Below, in pieces: positions 58,711 through 64,000 of a DNA stretch of 64,000 nucleotides. This DNA comes from JBJXGV01 sp046160485. GTDB taxonomy: Bacteria; Orphanbacterota; Orphanbacteria; JBJXGV01. Below the pieces are notes generated by a model. The model ran no database searches. It saw only the letters and a list, made by a program, of their open reading frames with translations, and was not told the DNA's origin. The DNA is taken from the NCBI GenBank assembly GCA_046160485.1, contig JBJXGV010000002.1:186001-250000 (forward strand). Reading direction: 5' to 3'. The position numbers and the translations under genes were made by a program. How positions within the stretch are numbered: the first letter of the stretch is position 1; the number at the start of each line of letters is the position of its first letter.

Positions 58711-60111
58711 TCACTGGAGATTGACGAGCACGAGGACGAGGCCGGTGCGCGCGTCGAGGGACGACATCGCTTTGCCGATCACCGCGCCGTTCGCGAGCGC
58801 GCGGTCTGTGGCGCGCATCGCGTGACCCGACGTCGCCGACGTGGTGAGAAGATCGCCGGGACGGATCGCTCCGTTCTCGCTCGAGCACTTTACGTAGACG
58901 CGGCCCGTCATCGCTACGAGTGTTTCTCCGTCGAGCGCGCCGTCCTGCCCGAGTTTCATGCCGTGCGAGATGCCGTTCGCGCCCGATACGACGCCGGCAA
59001 CCTTCGCGTCGTACGCCGCATTCGACGTGCGCAACTCGCCGGCCCGCTCATCGTCGATCACGAGAACCGTGCCGGGCTCCGGCTTCTCATTCGTGTCGTC
59101 GTCGCCGCGCGCATCGAACCCTTCCACGATGTCCGCGCCGCCGAGAATGCGAAGGCTCCGCACGTCGGCGAGCCCGTCGCAGAAGAGCGCCGTCCCACCG
59201 CCGGTGTTGTCGAAGTACCCGCCATACCATAAGGAACTGCTCGTGACGCCCTGGACGCCGTCGCCGTAATCCGATTGACCGTAGACGCCGACTGCGGGCC
59301 CCGAGAACGCGCTCCCGTCGCCAATCCCCCAGATCGCCGTGCTCGTTGGTCCCGCTCCGCCCCCGATCGCGCGAGCCTTGATCGCAAACTTGTCGCCAGC
59401 CTCGACGTGGATCTTCGCCTCGGGCGTGAACGTTCCCATCCCGATGCTGCCGCCGATGTAATGCCGCGCGCTCCACGCGTCGTACCACCCGAATCCGTTA
59501 GCGGCGACGTTCTGCGTGGCGAAGCAAGCGAAGTCGGTGCTGTTGTTCTGGAAAAAGGCCGGGTTGATGCTTTCCGTCCCCGTGCTGACCGAAAGCCTGC
59601 TTCCCGGAGTCGATGTGCCGATACCGACGCTGCCGCCGTTGTAGAAGATCGAAGACCCGCTCGTTGTCCACTGGCTACCGCCCGTGCCACCGTTCTCCGC
59701 GCGCACCGCGTAGGGGACCGCGCTGAGTTCCTGCCGAGGCGTGAGCGTCGTGGGGCCACCGTCGCCGGGCGTCGTCGCGGCGATCTCGAGCCAGCGTGGC
59801 GCGCCGTCGAAGACCGACCCAAAGTCGAGCTGCGTCGTGAACAAACCGTCGCTTACGGCCAGCCCCGTTCGGTTCTGCGTTCCAAGCAGCACACCGCCGG
59901 ACGCCGCGGTGAACAGGCGAAACGTCAGGTCCGCGGTTCCCGTGTACGGAGCGGATGACTTCTTCAGTTGTCCTTGGTACGTGAAAGCGGTTCCGATCGC
60001 GAGCGCGGATGAGTTCTGCGACGCGACGAGAATCGCGGTCCCGAGACAGATAGCACAGAGCGTCGCGGCCGTACTCCGGATCGCGCCGAAGGTTCGAGTG
60101 AGATAGAACAT
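58711..60111 (-). CDS. Secreted fibre-like protein, YQGQL family, paralog 3
   Basis: 466 residues, signal peptide to about residue 38. N-terminal domain: TAFTYQGQLKKSSAPYTG, LDFGSVFDGAPRWLEI, TPRQELSAVPYAVRAENGG. Then TGGSQW, SVGIGTSTPGSRLSV and a variable shaft (GVYGQSDYGDGVQGVTS). The C-terminal module (LRILGGADIVEGFD, AYDAKVAGVVSGANG, GETLVAMTGRVYVKCS, LVLVLVNLQ) is almost identical to the paralogs. AGAGGGAG precedes ATG by 4 bases. It lies between a matrixin-like gene and a metalloprotease gene, so the third cassette has two fibre genes; this and the protein at 61171 are most alike, suggesting a local duplication. Confidence 0.8.
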   Translation of the reverse strand: MFYLTRTFGAIRSTAATLCAICLGTAILVASQNSSALAIGTAFTYQGQLKKSSAPYTGTADLTFRLFTAASGGVLLGTQNRTGLAVSDGLFTTQLDFGSVFDGAPRWLEIAATTPGDGGPTTLTPRQELSAVPYAVRAENGGTGGSQWTTSGSSIFYNGGSVGIGTSTPGSRLSVSTGTESINPAFFQNNSTDFACFATQNVAANGFGWYDAWSARHYIGGSIGMGTFTPEAKIHVEAGDKFAIKARAIGGGAGPTSTAIWGIGDGSAFSGPAVGVYGQSDYGDGVQGVTSSSLWYGGYFDNTGGGTALFCDGLADVRSLRILGGADIVEGFDARGDDDTNEKPEPGTVLVIDDERAGELRTSNAAYDAKVAGVVSGANGISHGMKLGQDGALDGETLVAMTGRVYVKCSSENGAIRPGDLLTTSATSGHAMRATDRALANGAVIGKAMSSLDARTGLVLVLVNLQ

Positions 60112-60170
60112 GATGCTCCCTCTTCTGTGTGGTGGTGTCGTAGCAACCGCGACCGCGCGTGTCCGTCTGT

Positions 60171-61154
60171 TCATGGCGCCACCACGAGTGCGCCGCCCCG
60201 CGCGGCATCGAGGACGTGGAACGACGCGGTCGAGTACCCAACCGGGACGTTATGCGTGAGGTTCGCGAGGAGAAGCGGCAGTCCGATCGGGCTGGTCGCG
60301 AGCGCCGTTGCAATCGTGCGCCACGGCTCATTGGCAGTTCCGGTTTGCGCGCCGTTATTGCTCGGATCGATGAACTGCATCGGGATTCTGTATCCGTAGG
60401 CGCGCGCGGACATGCTCGACGTCGGATAGAGGGAGATCGATCGCCGCGTCGATTGGTTGGTCGCCGGCACCATCAGGTCGTTCGGGAGCCAGGAGGGATC
60501 GACGTGGAAACCGCCGACCGTGACGGTCGCGATGTTGAGTCGCGGAGAGTCGAACGCACCCCCCGAAGTCAGATTCGTGGTCCGAGGGGCGACGATCCAG
60601 CCGAGCGCGTGGCCGATCTCGTGGCGCGCGACCGTCAAGAGATCGAAGCCCGCCGGCGGGCTTCCGCCGTTGAATTCGGAATCGTCCGCCGGTGATGGAT
60701 CGACGAACCACGTGACGTCCGTGTTGAACGAGATCGCAGACGAGATCAGATTGCCCGACGTGGCATTGAAAGTTGTCGAGCTGTTCCCGATGAGCGTCGA
60801 ACCGGGGCCGAACGAGTTGAACGTGAAGCTGATTGGATAGGTGCCCGGCGTCGATCCCGATTCCTCGACGATGGCCTCCCACTCGGCGATCGCGCGGTCG
60901 AGGACGACTTGCCTCGCGGGAGTGACCGTGGTGTCGTATGTCGCGACGATGTTGAGCGGGCCGGCCATCTTCGAAACAGTCGGTTCCGCGACCATGACAG
61001 CGATCGCAGTCGCCTCGCACCCCCGCGCGTTGTGAGAGCCCGCGCCATTCGAGAGCGCGTTCCCGCCGGAGTCGGCGGCGGCCGTCGCTGCCCAGCACGC
61101 CGCGGCGAGTGAAAGCGCGAGCGACGAGATCCTGGAGTTGAGTGTCATCAACAT
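60171..61154 (-). CDS. Secreted matrixin-like metalloprotease with displaced third ligand
   Basis: 327 residues; signal peptide to about residue 27. The domain before the zinc site resembles matrixins (RAIAEWEAIVEESG, ISFNTDVTWFVDPSP). The zinc helix HEIGHALGW gives His178, Glu179 and His182, but the third His of the classic motif is replaced (position 188 is Val). A later His217 followed by NDLMVP (Met228) can supply the third ligand and Met-turn, as in some distant metzincins. The C-terminal 55 residues (ANEPWRTIATALATSPIG ... GGALVVAP) are a divergent copy of the beta-helix-like module. GGGAG lies 9 bases before ATG 61154. Confidence 0.75.
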   Translation of the reverse strand: MLMTLNSRISSLALSLAAACWAATAAADSGGNALSNGAGSHNARGCEATAIAVMVAEPTVSKMAGPLNIVATYDTTVTPARQVVLDRAIAEWEAIVEESGSTPGTYPISFTFNSFGPGSTLIGNSSTTFNATSGNLISSAISFNTDVTWFVDPSPADDSEFNGGSPPAGFDLLTVARHEIGHALGWIVAPRTTNLTSGGAFDSPRLNIATVTVGGFHVDPSWLPNDLMVPATNQSTRRSISLYPTSSMSARAYGYRIPMQFIDPSNNGAQTGTANEPWRTIATALATSPIGLPLLLANLTHNVPVGYSTASFHVLDAARGGALVVAP

Positions 61155-61170
61155 GATTCTCGCTCCCGCT

Positions 61171-62577
61171 TTACTGTAGGTTGACGAGCACGAGCACGAG
61201 CCCCGTGCGGTCGCCGAGCGACGACATCGCCTTGCCGATTACCGCGCCGTTTGCGAGCGCGTGGTCGGTGGCGCGCATCGCGTGCCCGGAAGTCGCGGAC
61301 GTCGTGAGCAGATCGCCCGCGCGAATCGGGCCGTTCTCCGTCGAGCATTTCACGTAGACGCGGCCCGTCATCGCGACGAGCGTTTCGCCGTCGAGCGCGC
61401 CGTCCTGTCCGAGCTTGATCCCGTGCTCCACGCCGTTCGCGCCGGAGACCACACCGGCGACGCGCCGGTCGTATGCGGAAGTGGATGCGCGAAGTCCGCC
61501 TTCGTTCTCCTCGTCGATCACGAGCACGGTTCCGGCTTCCGGTTTCCCGCCGTTCGGGCCGCCGTCGCGCGCGTCGAATCCCTCGACGAGATCCGCGCCT
61601 CCGAGGATCTGAAGCGAGCGGACCTTCGCGAGGCCGTCGGCGAAGATTGCCGAGCCGCCAGCCGTGTTGCGGAAGTAGGCCGCGGAGTAGTCGGGGCTGC
61701 TTGTAAAGCCAACGACGCCCTCACCCCAATTCGATGAACCCCACACGCCCACCGCCTGCCCGAAGAGAAGGCCGCCCTGACCGATCCCGTGGACTCCGAT
61801 GCCGATCTCTCCGGAGCCCGAGTAGCCCTTCCCCTTGATTGCGGTCTTCTTGCTGCTGTCGTTGATGTCGTCCACGTGCAGCTTCGCTTCGATCGTTGTG
61901 GTGCCGATTCCCAGGCTTCCCTTCAAGAAATGCCGCGCGCTCGTGTCGTCGAAGTGACCCCATCCGTTCGCGGCGAGGTTGCGTGTGAAGAAGCACGGGA
62001 AGTCCGAGTTGTTGCTCTCGAAGTACGCCGTGTTGGTAGCTTCCGTGCCGGACGCCACCTGAAGTTTCGTCCATGGGTTCGATATCCCGATGCCGACTTT
62101 GCCGCCGTTGTAGAAGATCGCCGATCCGTTCGTCGTCCACTGGCTCCCGCCGGTGCCGCCGTTCTCCGCGCGGACCGCATAGGGGACCGCGCTGAGTTCC
62201 TGGCGCGGCGTCAGGACCGTCGGATCGCCACTCGTTGACGCCGTGATCTCGAGGAATCGCGCGCTTCCATCGAACACGGGGCCGAAATCGAGCTGCGTCG
62301 TAAACAGACCGTCCGTTACAGTCACTCCGTTCTGCGTGATGGTGCTTCCGACCTGCAAGCCTCCGCTCGAGGCATTGAAGAGCTTGAACGTGAGGTCGGC
62401 TGTGCCCATGTAGGGAACGAGATTCTTCTTGAGCTGGCCCTGGTAGGTGAAGCTCGTGCCGATCGCGAACGCGTCGCGAGCGTCAGCGGAGCCGATGAGC
62501 GCGACCGCTGCGAGAAAAAACACGCTCCTCACGATCGAGGGCATCCAGGCGCTGAGTAGTCGTCGGTGATGAGTCAA
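61171..62577 (-). CDS. Secreted fibre-like protein, YQGQL family, paralog 4
   Basis: About 468 residues. A TTG start at 62577 is chosen because AAGGAG lies 8 bases upstream and the resulting length matches the paralogs; ATG 62601 and 62544 have no Shine-Dalgarno. Signal core SVFFLAAVALIGSADA. N-terminal domain: TSFTYQGQLKKNLVPYMG, LDFGPVFDGSARFLEI, TPRQELSAVPYAVRAENGG. Shaft: KVGIGISNPWTKLQV, GIGVHGIGQGG, GVWGSSNWGEGVVGF. C-terminal module: LQILGGADLVEGFD, AYDRRVAGVVSGANGV, GETLVAMTGRVYVKCS, GDLLTTSATSGHAMRA, LVLVLVNLQ. Second gene of the third cassette. Confidence 0.8.
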   Translation of the reverse strand: MTHHRRLLSAWMPSIVRSVFFLAAVALIGSADARDAFAIGTSFTYQGQLKKNLVPYMGTADLTFKLFNASSGGLQVGSTITQNGVTVTDGLFTTQLDFGPVFDGSARFLEITASTSGDPTVLTPRQELSAVPYAVRAENGGTGGSQWTTNGSAIFYNGGKVGIGISNPWTKLQVASGTEATNTAYFESNNSDFPCFFTRNLAANGWGHFDDTSARHFLKGSLGIGTTTIEAKLHVDDINDSSKKTAIKGKGYSGSGEIGIGVHGIGQGGLLFGQAVGVWGSSNWGEGVVGFTSSPDYSAAYFRNTAGGSAIFADGLAKVRSLQILGGADLVEGFDARDGGPNGGKPEAGTVLVIDEENEGGLRASTSAYDRRVAGVVSGANGVEHGIKLGQDGALDGETLVAMTGRVYVKCSTENGPIRAGDLLTTSATSGHAMRATDHALANGAVIGKAMSSLGDRTGLVLVLVNLQ

Positions 62578-62662
62578 CGCTTCTTCTCCTTGTTTTGGCA
62601 TTGCGCTCGCGCGCGTCTGTTGTTCGATGGTTCGGGGCATCACGATCGAGTACCGCGCGGCG

Positions 62663-63229
62663 TCACCGCGTGAGCACGAGCTTGCGCGTCGCGACATCGG
62701 CGCCCGACTCGAGGCGCGCCACGTAGATTCCCTGGGCGACGCGCCGCCCGGAGTCGTTCGTGCCCGGCCAGACGACGTTGTGGCGCCCGGCGGGCATCGA
62801 TCCGTCGACGAGGGTCCGCACAAGCTCGCCGCTCGCGCTGAAGATGCGGGCGCTCGCGTGGCCGGCGCGCGGTAAGTCGAACGCGAGCGTCGTCTCGCGG
62901 CCAAACGGATTCGGCGCGGCCGGGTGAAGCACGATCGCGGACGGCGCGGCCGAGCCATCCGTGACCGGCGGCACGTCGGTTCTTGCGTCGATCCCCGACC
63001 AGAAGCCTCCCGAGAGGACGTACGCTCCGCCCGAGTGTGCGCCGGCGTCGATCTGGCCCGCGGTGCCGCCGAGCGAGTAAACGCCTCCCGTGGCGGTGTT
63101 GCTTCCGCCAGGGTCGATCGTGTTCCACGACAGGTCGTACGCGCCGCCTGTCTGTGCGCGAACCTCGTGCGCGATCGTCGCCGAAGCGACAATGGCGATT
63201 GCAATCGAAACGAACCCGTGTGTTCTCAT
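62663..63229 (-). CDS. Small secreted FlgD-Ig/type IX-like sorting-domain protein, paralog 3
   Basis: 188 residues, signal peptide to about residue 25 (IAHEVRA). N-terminal units TGGAYDLSWNTIDPGGS, GGVYSLGGTAGQIDAGAH and SGGAYVLSGGFWSG; C-terminal FlgD-Ig domain HPAAPNPFGRETTLAFDLP, IFSASGELVRTLVD, VAQGIYVARLESG, KLVLTR. AGAGGAG precedes ATG by 8 bases. First gene of the third cassette, divergent from the TIGR02999-type sigma gene across a 158-base gap. Confidence 0.82.
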   Translation of the reverse strand: MRTHGFVSIAIAIVASATIAHEVRAQTGGAYDLSWNTIDPGGSNTATGGVYSLGGTAGQIDAGAHSGGAYVLSGGFWSGIDARTDVPPVTDGSAAPSAIVLHPAAPNPFGRETTLAFDLPRAGHASARIFSASGELVRTLVDGSMPAGRHNVVWPGTNDSGRRVAQGIYVARLESGADVATRKLVLTR

Positions 63230-63272
63230 GCGGAATTCTCCTCTGGTTGCGTGGACCAAAGATCCACCGTCG

Positions 63273-63301
63273 TTGAACAACGCACGGGACCGGCCTAGAA
63301 T
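63273..63301 (+). promoter_or_regulatory. Sigma70-type promoter of the last sigma/kinase operon
   Basis: TTGAAC, a 17-base spacer and TAGAAT lie about 85 bases before the GTG at 63388. A run of seven T follows within the leader at about 63330. Confidence 0.65.
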
Positions 63302-63387
63302 CCGTCACGCCCGCGCCGAATTTTTTTCGCGGCCACGAATGGCTCGGCGGCCCAACGCCGGCTCCGAGCACACTCGGGAAGGAGCTC

Positions 63388-63960
63388 GTGGATCAACCTC
63401 GCGCGACGGACGCCGTGACGGCGCTCCTCATCGAATGGTCCGGCGGGAAGCAGGAGGCGCTCGACCGGCTTCTTCCGCTGGTGTACGACGAGCTGCATCG
63501 AATGGCGGCCGCGCGACTCGGTCGCGAGCGCCCCGATCACACGCTTCAGCCCACGGCGCTCGTCCACGAGGCGTACCTTCGGCTCGTCGATCAGAAGAGC
63601 GCGGACTGGCGCAATCGCGCTCAGTTCTTCGGAATCGCCGCGACGATGATGCGTCGGATCCTCGTCAACCACGCGCGTGACCGCGCAGCAGAGAAGCGCG
63701 GCGGCGGCGGCGAGCGGGTTTCGCTCAGCGCGGCCGTCGACTGGGGCGGAGAGCCGGAGTTCGACCTCATCGGTCTCGACGACGCGCTCGCTCGGCTCGC
63801 CGCGCTCGACGCGCGAAAGGGACAGATCGTCGACCTCAAGTTCTTCGCCGGGCTGAATACCGAGGAGATCGCCGAGGTGCTTCACGTCTCCGCGAGCACC
63901 GTCGAGCGTGACTGGCGTTTCGCGCGTGCGTGGCTCTACGACGCGCTCACGGCCGCATGA
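63388..63960 (+). CDS. ECF sigma factor, TIGR02999/ECF_sigma family
   Basis: 190 residues. Signature features of the kinase-linked family: LLIEWSGGKQEALDRLLPLV, YDELHRMAAARLGRERPDHT, LQPTALVHEAYLRLVDQ, NRAQFFGIAATMMRRILVNH in regions 1-2 and VDLKFFAGLNTEEIAEVLHV, SASTVERDWRFARAWLY in region 4. It differs clearly from the two other kinase-linked sigma factors in the window. GTG start with AAGGAG 3 bases upstream. It shares ATGA with the following kinase gene. In this family the paired kinase is thought to control sigma activity. Confidence 0.92.
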   Translation: MDQPRATDAVTALLIEWSGGKQEALDRLLPLVYDELHRMAAARLGRERPDHTLQPTALVHEAYLRLVDQKSADWRNRAQFFGIAATMMRRILVNHARDRAAEKRGGGGERVSLSAAVDWGGEPEFDLIGLDDALARLAALDARKGQIVDLKFFAGLNTEEIAEVLHVSASTVERDWRFARAWLYDALTAA

Positions 63961-64000
63961 ACACCCGCTGGGAGCGGATCAACGCGATCTTCGATCACGC
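63957..64000 (+). CDS. Ser/Thr protein kinase, N-terminal fragment cut by the window end
   Basis: Only 14 complete codons are visible: MNTRWERINAIFDH. This opening (W..I..IFD.A) is typical of Ser/Thr kinases encoded directly after TIGR02999-type sigma factors in Acidobacteria-like genomes. The start overlaps the sigma stop by 4 bases. The call rests on context plus this short motif. Confidence 0.6.
   Translation, partial: MNTRWERINAIFDH

Noticed and set aside
1..64000. Insertion sequences, prophage, tRNA or rRNA genes
   Set aside because: No transposase, integrase, terminal inverted repeats or tRNA cloverleaf were seen. The fibre-like proteins resemble phage tail fibres only superficially and carry signal peptides, with no other phage genes nearby.

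Overview
The window is very GC-rich bacterial chromosome with almost no gene-free space (longest gap about 300 bases), many 4-base ATGA/GTGA overlaps, and GTG or TTG starts. Secreted proteins carry FlgD-Ig/type IX-like C-terminal sorting domains next to a PorV-like outer-membrane protein. There are also sigma factor/Ser-Thr kinase pairs and TPR-CHAT proteins. This mix suggests an uncultured, deep-branching lineage such as Candidatus Eisenbacteria or a relative. That is inference from gene content; no rRNA marker is present. I found no tRNA, rRNA, CRISPR array or insertion sequence.

Layout. 79-6083: surface polysaccharide genes (O-antigen ligase, two GT4 glycosyltransferases, an ArnT-like GT39 enzyme, a YbhN/AglD-type membrane protein). 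6089-14540: a KimA-like permease, a GT39-TPR fusion, a DUF885 protein, a GNAT acetyltransferase and an SGNH hydrolase. 14532-19844: a regulatory block with an ECF sigma factor that has a cysteine-rich tail, a 69-residue cysteine-rich protein behind an ECF-type promoter, two STAS proteins, a GAF histidine kinase, an RsbW-like ATPase and a SpoIIE/RsbU phosphatase. 19904-31191: a PorV-like/TPR protein and a giant (about 3,090 aa) multidomain surface protein. 31451-38600: vanZ-like, hisS, aspS and a secreted TPR-CHAT protein, ended by a clear terminator.

38663-63229 is the most unusual part. A secreted-protein cassette occurs three times: a small FlgD-Ig protein, then a YQGQL fibre-like protein, then one or more secreted proteases. 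The proteases belong to three different catalytic groups (matrixin/metzincin, an M43-like metalloprotease, a trypsin-like serine protease), yet all end in the same short module resembling the first turn of a parallel beta-helix. Between and beside the cassettes lie three ECF sigma/Ser-Thr kinase pairs (44954-41804, 55927-53473, 63388-end), a second secreted TPR-CHAT protein (50022-53411) and phoH (56230-57297).

Working model: ECF-kinase pairs sense envelope conditions, one through periplasmic FG-GAP repeats and one through DUF4384, while paralogous cassettes export adhesive fibres, sortable Ig proteins and proteases. The TPR-CHAT proteins add a second, caspase-like class of exported protease. 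The functional link between these parts rests only on repeated co-location.
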